From: Cupriavidus taiwanensis | GTDB taxonomy: Bacteria; Pseudomonadota; Gammaproteobacteria; Burkholderiales; Burkholderiaceae | NCBI RefSeq assembly: GCF_900249755.1 | Contig: NZ_LT976853.1 | Location: forward strand, 1,951,362 to 2,015,361 | DNA length: 64,000 bases | Reading direction: 5' to 3' | Made by a program: the position numbers and the translations under genes | Notes under the pieces: generated by a model | The model's input: only the letters and a program-made list of their open reading frames with translations | Database searches by the model: none | Told to the model about the DNA's origin: nothing | Shown here: positions 47,608 through 57,530 of the stretch, piece after piece | Numbering within the stretch: the first letter of the stretch is position 1 | How the letters are laid out: each line of letters starts with the position of its first letter

Positions 47608-47635
47608 TTTATGGCTCGCGGGACTACATCTTCAA
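47608..47635 (-). promoter_or_regulatory. Possible promoter of the leftward exopolysaccharide operon
   Basis: On the minus strand TTGAAG (47635-47630) and CATAAA (47613-47608) are 16 bases apart. It lies about 225 bases before the wza-like start. A modest match only. Confidence 0.3.
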
Positions 47636-47767
47636 GGCGCGGCCGGCGTTTTTACCAAGTTTCCGATCCCCCCATCGGAGTGGAAACGAATTCCGTCCCA
47701 ACGCGTGAGGGGTACCGCGGGTGGTGCGACGCAGCACAATCGCGGGTGGCACCCCGTGCCGACTTAA

Positions 47768-47814
47768 GGGTGTAGGCGATTGATTCCCTGTTGCGCCTAC
47801 ACCCTCTTTCTTTG
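47768..47814 (+). terminator. Terminator-like hairpin in the galU leader (possible attenuator)
   Basis: GGGTGTAGGCG (47768-47778) pairs perfectly with CGCCTACACCC (47794-47804), an 11-bp stem with a 15-base loop, followed by TCTTTCTTT. It ends 90 bases before the galU ATG on the same strand. No gene upstream on this strand needs a terminator, so it either attenuates galU or marks the end of a small leader RNA. Confidence 0.6.
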
Positions 47815-47903
47815 CCGCGGACGAACGGTCGACCATCGCCGCAATCGGCTCGATCGCCGCCATCGCCCCGAGCTTTGCCGAACCTTTGAAGGGAACCACT
47901 GAA

Positions 47904-48800
<897 letters not shown>

Positions 48801-48869
48801 CGATCGCCGGCAACGCGCCCTCTCCGCCCCTCAAAGGCCAACGTAAAGCCACCACAAGGCAGCCGCCAC

Positions 48870-49679
48870 ATGATCGACTGGATCCACCTGGGAAAGGCCT
48901 TCTTTCTCGGCCTGCTCGAGGGCCTGACGGAATTCCTGCCCGTTTCGAGCACCGGGCACCTGATCCTGGTCGGCGACTGGATCGACTTCACCTCGCACGA
49001 GGCGCGCGTGTTCGACGTGGTGATCCAGCTCGGCGCGATCCTCGCGGTGTGCTGGCTGTACCGTGCCAAGATCGCGGACCTGTGCGACGGCGTGGTGCGG
49101 CGCGATCCCGACGCGCTGCGCTTCGCCACCGCGGTACTGGTCGCCTTCCTGCCCGCCGCGCTCATCGGCGCGCTGTTCATCGGCCCGATCAAGCACCACC
49201 TGTTCGATCCCGCCGTGGTCGCCGCCGCGCTGATCGCGGGCGGGCTGGTCATCCTGTGGGTCGAGCGGCGCAGCGCCGTGCCGCGCATCCACGCCATCGA
49301 AGACTTCGGCTGGAAGCAGGCCATCGGCATCGGCTTCGCGCAATGCGTGGCGATGATTCCCGGCACCTCGCGCTCGGGCGCCACCATCGTCGGCGGCATG
49401 CTGTCCGGCGTGTCGCGGCAGGCGGCGACCGAATTCTCCTTCTTCCTCGCCATCCCCACCATGCTGGGCGCCGCCAGCTACGACGCGATGCGGCACTACC
49501 ACTTGCTCAGCATGCAGGACATCTGGTCCATTGTCGCCGGCTTTACCGCCGCGTTCATCTCCGCGCTCTTCGTCGTCAACGCGCTGGTGCGGCTGGTGGC
49601 GCGGCATTCGCTGCGGGTGTTTGCGTGGTATCGGATTGCGCTGGGGGTGGTGATCGGGGTGGCAAGTGTGATGGCCTGA
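48870..49679 (+). CDS. uppP: Undecaprenyl-diphosphate phosphatase UppP (BacA)
   Basis: A 269-residue inner-membrane phosphatase that recycles undecaprenyl diphosphate to the monophosphate carrier. The two active-site motifs are [14 protein letters not shown] near residue 17 and [11 protein letters not shown] near 170. Eight or so TM helices are visible. It lies 69 bases after galU. It supports peptidoglycan and Wzy-type exopolysaccharide synthesis and confers bacitracin tolerance in relatives. Confidence 0.95.
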   Translation: MIDWIHLGKAFFLGLLEGLTEFLPVSSTGHLILVGDWIDFTSHEARVFDVVIQLGAILAVCWLYRAKIADLCDGVVRRDPDALRFATAVLVAFLPAALIGALFIGPIKHHLFDPAVVAAALIAGGLVILWVERRSAVPRIHAIEDFGWKQAIGIGFAQCVAMIPGTSRSGATIVGGMLSGVSRQAATEFSFFLAIPTMLGAASYDAMRHYHLLSMQDIWSIVAGFTAAFISALFVVNALVRLVARHSLRVFAWYRIALGVVIGVASVMA

Positions 49680-49728
49680 CCGTGGGCCATTCCCTTAAGC
49701 ATCGACCCCACTAGAACCTGGGCGACCC

Positions 49729-49740
49729 TGCCACGTGGCA
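49729..49740. promoter_or_regulatory. 12-bp palindrome upstream of bcs
   Basis: TGCCACGTGGCA is a perfect palindrome about 390 bases before bcsB, a candidate operator for a dimeric regulator. Its position relative to the promoter is not proven. Confidence 0.4.
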
Positions 49741-49889
49741 TCGCCGGGGGCGCCGGCGGGTCCTTCGCCGTGTGCAAATGCCAGTGCTTCGCCTACAAAG
49801 CGAGATCGAAAACGCGTCCTTTGGCAAGAGGCTCGCATTTCTATTTCTTTTAGTCGCTGTTGAATCTTTTTTAGACCAACAGCGTCATG

Positions 49890-49918
49890 TGGAGTCTGCC
49901 GTGCTTTGCCGCTACACT
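49890..49918 (+). promoter_or_regulatory. Weak promoter candidate for the bcs operon
   Basis: TGGAGT (49890-49895) and TACACT (49913-49918) are 17 bases apart. It would place the 13-bp repeats inside the 5' untranslated region. Confidence 0.3.
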
Positions 49919-50000
49919 GGCCCAGCCCGATTCCTGAAGCGTATAGCCTGCCGCAGTGCGCCGAGCCATCGAGAGCGGGTATAGGCTCTGGCGCCGCGCG

Positions 50001-50091
50001 GTCCGTCCGTGCAGTTCGTTCGTGCAGTTCGTTCGTGCAGTTCGTTCGTGCAGTTCGTTCGCGCAGTTCGTTCGCGCAGTTCGTTCGTTCT
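50001..50091 (+). repeat. Seven tandem copies of a 13-bp unit before bcsB
   Basis: The unit is GTTCGTTCGTGCA. Copies start at 50001, 50014, 50027, 50040, 50053, 50066 and 50079. The first, fifth, sixth and seventh have 1-3 substitutions and the middle three are identical. There is no spacer. The array ends 29 bases before the bcsB ATG. A copy-number change would alter leader length and, because 13 is not divisible by 3, any frame that crosses it. Confidence 0.95.
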
Positions 50092-50120
50092 GAAGCATGC
50101 AAAGGAACCGCCGTCTACCC

Positions 50121-52427
50121 ATGACCCGCTCTGTTTCGCTCAGCTTCCCCCGCGCTTCGCTGTGCGCCGTCGCGAGCCTGCTCGGCCTGTGCTGGTCGTG
50201 GCCGGCCAGCGCGCAGCCTGGCGCTGTCGCCCCCACGCCTGCCGCGACGCAGGTTGCCGCAATCGCGGATCCGGCAGGCACGGCGTCGGCCAGGGTCACC
50301 ACGCGCGTCCTGACGCTGCGCCAGATGGGCGCCTACGGCCCCATCGCGCTGCGTGGCGTGGACCATGCGCGCCGGCTCGATGTCGGCGTGCGGCTCGATG
50401 AAGTGGTCACGGCTGCGAAGCTCAAGCTGGCCTTTACCTATTCGCCGGCGCTGGTGTTCCCGCTGTCGCATATCAAGCTGACGCTGAACGACGAAGTCAT
50501 CGCCACGCTGCCGCTGGAAGAAAAGGAAGCCGGGCGCCTGGTCACGCGCGAGCTCGATATCGACCCGCGCTTCTTCACCGACTTCAACCACCTGCGCGTG
50601 CAGCTGATCGCGCACTACACGCTGGACCATTGCGAGGACCCGCTGCACTCAAGCCTGTGGGCCGACATCAGCCCGGCGACCACGCTTACGCTCAGTACCT
50701 CGCGCGTGACGCTGCCGGACAACCTGGCGCTGCTGCCGGCGCCGTTCTTCGACCGCCGCGACAACCGCCGCGTGACCGTGCCGTTCGTGCTGCCGGCCGG
50801 CGCCGACGGCGCGACGCTGCGCGCCGCCGGCGTGGCGGCATCCTGGCTGGGCGCGCTGGCCGCCTGGCGCGAGGCGCGCTTCCCGGTGACACGTACCGCG
50901 CCGGCCGGCAGCGACGCCATCGCCTTCGTCACGCCGCAAACCATCCCGGCGGGGCTGAACCTGCCGGCCATCTCCGGCCCTACCGTCAGCGTCATGCCGA
51001 ACCCGGCCAGCCCGGAACGCAAGCTGCTTGTGTTGGCCGGCCGCAATGCGCAGGAACTGCAGACCGCCGTCAATGCGCTGGTGCTGGGCAAGGTGGCCTT
51101 GGCCGGCAACAGCGCGCGCGTCGAGTCGGTCGACATCGGCAAGCCGCGCCGGCCCTATGACGCGCCGGCATGGGCGCCGACCGACCGCCCGGTGCTGTTC
51201 CGCGAACTGGTGCCGGACCCGCAGGACCTGCAGGTCGCCGGCAGCAACCCGAACCCGATCCGCGTCAACCTGCGCGTGCCGGCGGACCTGTACGACTGGA
51301 CCCGCAGCAACGTGCCGCTGAACCTGCGCTACCGCTACACCGCGCCGCCCACCTACAACGACTCGGTCCTGAGCATCGACATCAACGACCAGCTGGTGCG
51401 CTCCTACCGCCTGCGCCCGCTGGCCAGCACCGACGACCACAACGTGGTCAGCGTACCGCTGCTGTCGGGCACCACCGCGTCGGTGGCGCAGCGGGTCGGC
51501 ATCCCGGCGTTCCGCGTCGGCAGCAACAACCAGATGCAGTTCCAGTTCCATATCGATTCGCAGAAGACCGGGCTGTGCACGTCCACCGCGACCGACGTGG
51601 CGCGCGCGGCGATCGACCCGGACTCGACCATCGACTTCAGCCGCTTCTCGCACTACACCGGGCTGCCCAACCTGGCGTTCTTTGCCAACAGCGGCTATCC
51701 CTTCACCCGGCTGGCCGACCTCGCCGACACGGCCGTGGTCGTTCCCGACCAGCCCACCGCGATGGACCAGGAAGCGCTGCTGTCGCTGCTGGGCCATATG
51801 GGCAAGTGGACGGGCCTGCCGTCGCTGCGCGTGAGCGTGGTGCCGACGGCAAGGATCGACAGCGTGCGCGACCATAACCTGCTGCTGATCGGCACCGGCA
51901 GCGGCGCCGCCACGCTGGAAAAATGGGGCAAGTCGCTGCCGCTGCTGCTCGCGCGCGGCAAGACCGAGATCGCGCTGCGCGACCAGCGCAGCGGGGTCTG
52001 GTCGAACTGGCTGGCCGGCGTGCGCGAAGACCCGGTCACGCCGGTCGGGCGCGCCATCCTGTCCGCCGATGGCCCGGTGGCGGCACTGGTCGGCTTCGAG
52101 TCGCCGCTGGCCGACGGCCATACCGTGGTCGCGCTGACCGCCACCGAAGACCGCCACGTGGCCGACGTGCTCGACGCGCTGGAAAACCCCGGCAAGGTGG
52201 CGCAGATGCGCGGCGACCTGACCATGATCCGGCAGGACCAGGTCGATGGCCTGCGCCTGGGCCAGCGCTATTACGTCGGCGACCTGCCGTGGTACGCGCG
52301 CGTCTGGGTGCGGGTCTCGGCGTTCCCCAGCCTGCTGGCGATCGGCGGGCTGCTGGCCGGGCTGGTGGTCGCGCTGTCGCTGTTCTGGACGCTGAGCAGG
52401 CTGGCGGCGCGGCGCCGCGGGAGCTGA
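50121..52427 (+). CDS. bcsB: Cellulose synthase periplasmic subunit BcsB
   Basis: A 768-residue periplasmic protein. After a signal peptide (about 1-32, ending ASA) come the alternating carbohydrate-binding and flavodoxin-like domains of BcsB (LRQMGAYGPIALRG; ALRPDAxD-free core with LDHCEDPLHSSLWADIS). A single C-terminal TM (PSLLAIGGLLAGLVVALSLFW) anchors it to BcsA. It guides the nascent glucan across the periplasm and is required for synthase activity. I use the ATG at 50121; AAAGGA lies 14 bases upstream, a long spacing. ATG at 50097 has no ribosome site. Confidence 0.93.
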   Translation: MTRSVSLSFPRASLCAVASLLGLCWSWPASAQPGAVAPTPAATQVAAIADPAGTASARVTTRVLTLRQMGAYGPIALRGVDHARRLDVGVRLDEVVTAAKLKLAFTYSPALVFPLSHIKLTLNDEVIATLPLEEKEAGRLVTRELDIDPRFFTDFNHLRVQLIAHYTLDHCEDPLHSSLWADISPATTLTLSTSRVTLPDNLALLPAPFFDRRDNRRVTVPFVLPAGADGATLRAAGVAASWLGALAAWREARFPVTRTAPAGSDAIAFVTPQTIPAGLNLPAISGPTVSVMPNPASPERKLLVLAGRNAQELQTAVNALVLGKVALAGNSARVESVDIGKPRRPYDAPAWAPTDRPVLFRELVPDPQDLQVAGSNPNPIRVNLRVPADLYDWTRSNVPLNLRYRYTAPPTYNDSVLSIDINDQLVRSYRLRPLASTDDHNVVSVPLLSGTTASVAQRVGIPAFRVGSNNQMQFQFHIDSQKTGLCTSTATDVARAAIDPDSTIDFSRFSHYTGLPNLAFFANSGYPFTRLADLADTAVVVPDQPTAMDQEALLSLLGHMGKWTGLPSLRVSVVPTARIDSVRDHNLLLIGTGSGAATLEKWGKSLPLLLARGKTEIALRDQRSGVWSNWLAGVREDPVTPVGRAILSADGPVAALVGFESPLADGHTVVALTATEDRHVADVLDALENPGKVAQMRGDLTMIRQDQVDGLRLGQRYYVGDLPWYARVWVRVSAFPSLLAIGGLLAGLVVALSLFWTLSRLAARRRGS

Positions 52428-52428
52428 C

Positions 52429-53634
52429 ATGCGGCGCGCCCTGGCAGGCCTGTGCCGATGGCTCGCAGCCGGCGCGCTGGCCTGTGCCGCGCTGGCCGCC
52501 GCTGCCGCGCCGGCGCCGGCCTGCCAGTGGGCCGACTGGGATGCCTTCCGCCAGCACCTGCTGAGCGCCGACGGGCGCGTGATCGACCGCAGCTCTGACC
52601 GGCAGGCCACCGTGTCCGAAGGCCAGGCCTATGGCCTGTTCTTCGCGCTGGTGGCCAACGACCGCGCCAGCTTCGACAAGCTGCTGGCGTGGACCGAGAA
52701 CAACCTGGCGCAGGGCGACCTGGCCTCGCACCTGCCCGCGTGGCTCTGGGGCCGGCGCACGCCCGCGCAGGAAGCCAGCGCGGGCCACGCGGAAAGCGGC
52801 TGGGGCGTGATCGACAGCAACCCGGCTTCCGACGCCGACCTGTGGATCGCCTACGCGCTGCTGGAAGCGGGCCGGCTGTGGCAGGAGCGGCGCTTCACCG
52901 CGCTCGGCACCCTGCTGGCGCGGCGCATCCTGCGCGAGGAAACCGCGGTGCTGCCCGGCCTGGGCCGCACCGTGCTGCCGGGACCGCAGGGCTTCAAGCT
53001 GGGCACCGGCCACTGGCGCCTGAACCCCAGCTACGTGCCGCTGCAGGTGATGCGCCGGCTGGCCGCGGCGCTGCCGGAAGAGCCGGCGTGGCAGCAGCTG
53101 GCCGGCACCTCGGCACGGCTGATGCTGGACACCGCGCCGCGCGGCTTCTCGCCCGACTGGGTCGAATATGAAGCCGGCCGCGGCTTCCTGCCCGACGCGG
53201 CGACCCACGCCGAATCGGCCTACAACGCGATCCGCGTCTACCTGTGGGCCGGCATGCTGCCCGCCGACGAGCCCCGGCGCGCCGCGCTGCTGCGCACCTT
53301 CACGCCTTTGGCCGATTATGTCGCGGCCAAGGGCTATCCGCCCGAAAGCATCGATACCCGGACCGGGCAGCCCGGCCCGCGCGGCAGCAACGCCGGCAAC
53401 GGCGGCTTCAGCGCCGCGGTGGCGCCATACCTCGCCGCGCTCGGGCGCGCCGACCAGGCCGCCGCGCAGGCGCGCCGCACGCGCGAGCTGGCGCAGCGCG
53501 AACCCGGCGGCCAGGCCGGCTACTACACCCAGGTGCTGACGCTGTTCGGGCTCGGCCATCTCGACGGCCAGTTCCGCTTCGCCCGCGACGGCACGCTGCT
53601 GCCCGCATGGAAGACCGGATGCCCGGCGCGCTGA
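52429..53634 (+). CDS. bcsZ: Cellulase BcsZ (glycoside hydrolase family 8)
   Basis: A 401-residue periplasmic endo-1,4-glucanase. The signal peptide is about 1-31. The catalytic acid is Glu64 in VSEGQAYGL and the GH8 Asp region is DSNPASDADLWIAYALLEAG. NPSYVPLQVMRRLA completes the fold. BcsZ trims or clears glucan during secretion and is needed for normal cellulose output. It starts one base after the bcsB stop and overlaps bcsC. Confidence 0.94.
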   Translation: MRRALAGLCRWLAAGALACAALAAAAAPAPACQWADWDAFRQHLLSADGRVIDRSSDRQATVSEGQAYGLFFALVANDRASFDKLLAWTENNLAQGDLASHLPAWLWGRRTPAQEASAGHAESGWGVIDSNPASDADLWIAYALLEAGRLWQERRFTALGTLLARRILREETAVLPGLGRTVLPGPQGFKLGTGHWRLNPSYVPLQVMRRLAAALPEEPAWQQLAGTSARLMLDTAPRGFSPDWVEYEAGRGFLPDAATHAESAYNAIRVYLWAGMLPADEPRRAALLRTFTPLADYVAAKGYPPESIDTRTGQPGPRGSNAGNGGFSAAVAPYLAALGRADQAAAQARRTRELAQREPGGQAGYYTQVLTLFGLGHLDGQFRFARDGTLLPAWKTGCPAR

Positions 53635-56600
53635 ACCCGCTGCTGCTGCCGGCGCTGTTCGGCGCCGCCGCGCTGGCGCCGCTGGCAGCCGCGCCGGCGC
53701 TGGCCGAACAGGCCCAGCAGGCCGCCAGGCCGTCGCCCGAAGTGGCGCAGCTGCTGTCCGCGGCGCGCATGTGGGAAGCCAAGAACCGCACCGACATGGC
53801 GCGCGGCATCCTCGACAAGGCGCTGCTGATCGATCCCGGCCAGCCCGACGCGCTGATGCTGATGGGCCTGATCGAGCTGCGCTCCAACCGCCCGCTGGAG
53901 GCCGAGAAAATCCTGCGCCGGCTGCGCCAGGCCCACCCCGGCCACCCCGCCACGCTCGAGCTCGAAGACGCCTGGCGCATCGCCACGCGCGACAAGGCCG
54001 AAATGGCCCGCATCCGGCTGCTGGCGCGCGCCGGCAAGTCCGACGAAGCGATTGCCCGGCTGCGCCGGCTGTTTCCGCGCGGCGCCCCGCGCGGCGAGCT
54101 GGCGACCGACTACTACCGCATCCTGGCCGGCACGCCCGCCGGGCGCAGCGCGACCATCGCCGAGCTGCGCACCCGCGTGCGCCAGGAACCGGACGACCTG
54201 CGCCTGCAGATGGCCCTGGCCAGCCTGCTGACCGACCGCGAGGCGACGCGCCAGGAAGGGCTCGGCATCCTGCAGCGCATTGCCCGGCGCCCCGACGGCG
54301 ACCGCAAGGGCGCGCTGGAGATGTGGCGGCGCACGCTCTACAACGTCAGCGACGATCCCGCGTACTACCGGTGGTATGAGGCCTACCTGCAGGAAGTGCC
54401 GGACGACGACGCCGCGCGGCAGACGCTGGCGGAGCTCGGCAAGCACGCCGGCGCGCGCCAGCGCGAGCAGGCCAGCCCGGCTGACCAGGCGTACCAGGCG
54501 CGGCGCGAAGGCGAGAAGCAGCTGGCGCGCGGCAATGTGCGCGAGGCCGAGACCGCGCTCGAAAGCGCCAACCGCAAGCGCCGCAACGAAGGCGAGACGC
54601 TCGGCAACCTGGGGCTGGTACGCCTGCGCCAGGGGCGCCACGACGAAGCGCGCGCGCTGTTCACGCGCGCCGCCGCGCTCGATACCGGCAACCGCGGCAA
54701 ATGGCGCAGCCTGCAGGGCACCGCCACGTTCTGGGGCACGCTGGCGCGGGCGCGCGAGGCCAATGCCCAGGGCAAGCCGGCGCAGGCCGAAGCGCTGGCG
54801 CGCCAGGCGCTGCAGCAGCAGCCTGACAACGCCAACGCGCGCGCCATCCTGGCCGACGCACTGATCGCGCAGGACCAGCCGGCCGAGGCCGAACGGCTGC
54901 TGCGCGCCAACCTCGCCGGCCCCGAGCCCGACATCGGCAGCCTGCGCACGCTGGTCAGGGTGCTCAATGAAAGCGGGCGCAGCGACCAGGCCGGTCCGCT
55001 GATCGACAGCACCGCGAGCCGCCTCAAGGGTTCGTCCGAAGCCCTGCGCAGCCTGCGCGCCGAACTGCTCGCGCTGCAGGGCGAACAGCTGCTGGCGCAG
55101 CGCAAGCAGAGCCCGGCGCTGGCGCGGCTGGAAGAATCGATCCGGCTGGCGCCGCAGGATCCCTGGACCCGCTTCACGCTGGCGCGCGCCTACCGTGACC
55201 TGGGCCTGCCGGCGCTGGGCCGGCGGGTGATGGACGAAGGCGTGGCCGCGGCAGGCGCAGCCCAGAGTCCCCAGAGCACCGAGATGCGCTATGCCGCGGC
55301 GCTGTACCTGAATTCGGTCGACGACATCGACGCCGCCACTGCGCTGATGGCTGGCGTGCCGGACGCCGAGCGCTCCGACGGCATGCGGCGCCTGGCGGGC
55401 AACCTGGCCGCGCAGCGCCTGCTGCGCGAAGCGCGCCAGCTGTCCGCGCAGGGCCGCGAAGACGAAGCGATGGCCAAGTTGCGCGCCGCCGCGGCCGAAG
55501 TGCCCGGCGATGCGCAGATGCTGGCCTCGGTCGGGCGCGAATGGATCGCGCTGGGCCAGCCCGACACCGGCCTGAAGCTGGTCACGGACTGGCTCGACGC
55601 GCATCCGGACGATCCCGCCATCGACGTGCGCCTGCGCTATGGCGAACTGCTGGCCGCGGCCGGGCGCGACGATGCGCTGCGCGCGTGGATCGCCGACGTG
55701 CGCGCGCGTCCCGGCCTGGACGTCGCGCAGCGCGAGGAGCTCGACGATCAGTCGCTGCGGCTGGCAGTGCGCCACAGCGACCGCCTGATTGCCGAGGGCG
55801 ATTTCGCCGGGGCCCAGCGCACGCTGATGGCCGTGCCCGCGGCACAGCAGCGCGAGCGCCGCTGGCTGCTGGCGCTGGCCGACCTGCGCGAGGCCCGCGG
55901 CGACTATGCCGGCGCCGCCGACGCCGCGCGCCAGGTGCTGGCGGCCAACCCCGGGGACGCCGGCGCGCGGCTGATGGTGGCCAACATGCTGGAGCGCCAG
56001 GGCGACGAGAAGCAGGCGCTGGAGCTCGTGCGCGCGGTGCTCGCCGATACCCCGGAGGACGATATCGACACGCGCCTGTCGATCGCGCGCCGCTTCACCG
56101 CGATGCGGCGCGAGGACGAAGCGCTGGCGGTGGTCGACCCGCTGCGCCAGCGCTATCCCGGGCGCGCCGACATCACGGTGCAGGCCGGGCGCATTGCGCA
56201 GTCGCGCGGCGATTTCGACGGGGCCGCGGCGCTGTACCGCGAGGCGCGCGTGCTGGAGCAGCGCGAAGGCGCCGGCCCGGACACCGGAGATCCCGAGGGC
56301 ACCGCGGCCGGCCGCGCGCTGGCCTCGCTCGAAGCCCGGCGCGAAGGCCAGGTGGCCTCGGCGGTGCTGTTCTCGCACAAGAGCGGCGACCCCGGCATCT
56401 CGCGCCTGCTGGCGACCGAGATCCCGCTGTACGTGCGCATTCCGCACCGCTACACCGGCCATGCCTTCTTCCATGCCGACACGGTGCTGCTCGACGCCGG
56501 CACGCTGCCGGCCGACAACCTGTCCGCCTCGCGCGACTTCGGGCGCATCCGCGCGCTCGGCAATACCGGCCTGGCGCCCATCGGCCAGAACGACCGCGGC

Positions 56601-57497
56601 GTGGCGCTGGCCGCCGGCTACGAGTTCGACGGCGCCTACAACAGCTGGCGTGCCGACATCGGCACCACGCCGCTGGGCTTCGCGCGGCAGAACCTGGTCG
56701 GCGGACTGCGCTGGCGCGGCGAGATGGGGCCGGCATCGACCACCATCGACGTGTCGCGGCGCGCCGTCACCAGCAGCCTGGTGTCGTACGCCGGCGCCAC
56801 CGATCCCGCCCATGTCGACCCGTCCACCGGTGCGGTCACGCCCGCGGCCACCTGGGGCGGCGTGGTGCGCAACGGCGTGCATGTCCGCTACGCGCGCGAC
56901 GTGGGGAGATTCGGCCTGTTCGCCGATCTCGGCTACGGCGTCTACACCGGCCACAATGTGCTGACCAACCGCGAGTTCACCGTGCGCACCGGCTTCGACG
57001 TGCCCGTGTTCGTGCGGCGCGACCAGCGCCTGACCAGCGGACTGGTGCTGAACTACTGGCGCTACAGCGAGAACCAGCGCTACTACAGCTTCGGCCACGG
57101 CGGCTACTACAGCCCGCAGCGCTACCTGTCGTTCGGCATCCCGCTGGACTGGACCGGGCGCCGCGACAAGCTGTCGTGGCGCGTGCGCGGCTCGGTGGGG
57201 CTGTCGAGCACGTACGAGAAGTCGATGCCGTACTACCCGACCGATTCGCGGCTGCAGGCGCTCTCCGGCAATGCCACCTATGACGGCGGCTCCGGCGGCG
57301 GCTTCAGCTACACCATCGGCGCGGCGATCGAGTACCGCTTCGCGCCGCACTGGATCGCCGGCGCGGTGTTCGAGATCGACCGCTCGCGCGACTACGCGCC
57401 CAACCGCGCGCAGGCCTACGTGCGCTATTTCTTCGACAAGCAGCAGGGCGCCGTGCCCTACCCGCCCACCCCGGTGCGGCCGTATTCGACGTACTAA
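53619..57497 (+). CDS. bcsC: Cellulose export protein BcsC (TPR domain and outer-membrane barrel)
   Basis: A 1292-residue outer-membrane exporter. A signal peptide (1-31, ending ALA) precedes about 19 TPR-like repeats (residues 40-900), which scaffold the periplasm and bind peptidoglycan. The C-terminal 350 residues are a BcsC-type 16-stranded barrel starting VPLYVRIPHRY-like (IPLYVRIPHRYTGHAFFHAD) and ending with aromatic-rich strands (YAPNRAQAYVRYFF). The ATG at 53619 overlaps bcsZ by 16 bases and has a GGAAG site; ATG at 53607 lacks one. Confidence 0.93.
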   Translation: MPGALNPLLLPALFGAAALAPLAAAPALAEQAQQAARPSPEVAQLLSAARMWEAKNRTDMARGILDKALLIDPGQPDALMLMGLIELRSNRPLEAEKILRRLRQAHPGHPATLELEDAWRIATRDKAEMARIRLLARAGKSDEAIARLRRLFPRGAPRGELATDYYRILAGTPAGRSATIAELRTRVRQEPDDLRLQMALASLLTDREATRQEGLGILQRIARRPDGDRKGALEMWRRTLYNVSDDPAYYRWYEAYLQEVPDDDAARQTLAELGKHAGARQREQASPADQAYQARREGEKQLARGNVREAETALESANRKRRNEGETLGNLGLVRLRQGRHDEARALFTRAAALDTGNRGKWRSLQGTATFWGTLARAREANAQGKPAQAEALARQALQQQPDNANARAILADALIAQDQPAEAERLLRANLAGPEPDIGSLRTLVRVLNESGRSDQAGPLIDSTASRLKGSSEALRSLRAELLALQGEQLLAQRKQSPALARLEESIRLAPQDPWTRFTLARAYRDLGLPALGRRVMDEGVAAAGAAQSPQSTEMRYAAALYLNSVDDIDAATALMAGVPDAERSDGMRRLAGNLAAQRLLREARQLSAQGREDEAMAKLRAAAAEVPGDAQMLASVGREWIALGQPDTGLKLVTDWLDAHPDDPAIDVRLRYGELLAAAGRDDALRAWIADVRARPGLDVAQREELDDQSLRLAVRHSDRLIAEGDFAGAQRTLMAVPAAQQRERRWLLALADLREARGDYAGAADAARQVLAANPGDAGARLMVANMLERQGDEKQALELVRAVLADTPEDDIDTRLSIARRFTAMRREDEALAVVDPLRQRYPGRADITVQAGRIAQSRGDFDGAAALYREARVLEQREGAGPDTGDPEGTAAGRALASLEARREGQVASAVLFSHKSGDPGISRLLATEIPLYVRIPHRYTGHAFFHADTVLLDAGTLPADNLSASRDFGRIRALGNTGLAPIGQNDRGVALAAGYEFDGAYNSWRADIGTTPLGFARQNLVGGLRWRGEMGPASTTIDVSRRAVTSSLVSYAGATDPAHVDPSTGAVTPAATWGGVVRNGVHVRYARDVGRFGLFADLGYGVYTGHNVLTNREFTVRTGFDVPVFVRRDQRLTSGLVLNYWRYSENQRYYSFGHGGYYSPQRYLSFGIPLDWTGRRDKLSWRVRGSVGLSSTYEKSMPYYPTDSRLQALSGNATYDGGSGGGFSYTIGAAIEYRFAPHWIAGAVFEIDRSRDYAPNRAQAYVRYFFDKQQGAVPYPPTPVRPYSTY

Positions 57498-57530
57498 GCC
57501 CACAGACTGAGCCAGCTACCCGCCCACGCC

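Larger units (their letters stand above)
47384..47903. other. 520-bp divergent promoter region, exopolysaccharide operon / galU
   Basis: No gene is supported. On the left it holds a promoter candidate for the wza-like operon. On the right is a structured galU leader: a CCGAT/ATCGG hairpin (47663-47678), GGGTGG-containing repeats and a strong stem followed by a T-rich tract (47768-47814). I searched for a JUMPstart/ops element and saw none. Confidence 0.55.
49680..50120. other. 441-bp region upstream of the cellulose operon
   Basis: No gene is supported. In order: a 12-bp perfect palindrome (49729-49740), an AT-richer stretch (49835-49880), a weak promoter (49890-49918) and the 13-bp tandem repeats (50001-50091) just before bcsB. 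A short TTG-initiated frame (49906-50124) crosses the repeats and ends overlapping the bcsB ATG; coding status is doubtful. Confidence 0.55.

Noticed and set aside
47700..47814. T-box-like sequence (GGGTGGCACC) before a terminator in the galU leader
   Set aside because: T-boxes control amino-acid and aminoacyl-tRNA genes mainly in Gram-positives. The T-box core here has a mismatch, does not pair with the terminator stem, and no specifier stem is visible.
47384..47903. JUMPstart/ops (RfaH) element for the exopolysaccharide operon
   Set aside because: I looked for GGCGGTAGCNT-like sequence on both strands and found none.
50001..50091. CRISPR array
   Set aside because: The 13-bp units are directly adjacent with no spacers, and no cas gene is nearby.
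53523..57503. A 1326-codon minus-strand open frame
   Set aside because: It is the shadow of bcsC, which has full TPR and barrel features. The antisense product has no recognisable motif.
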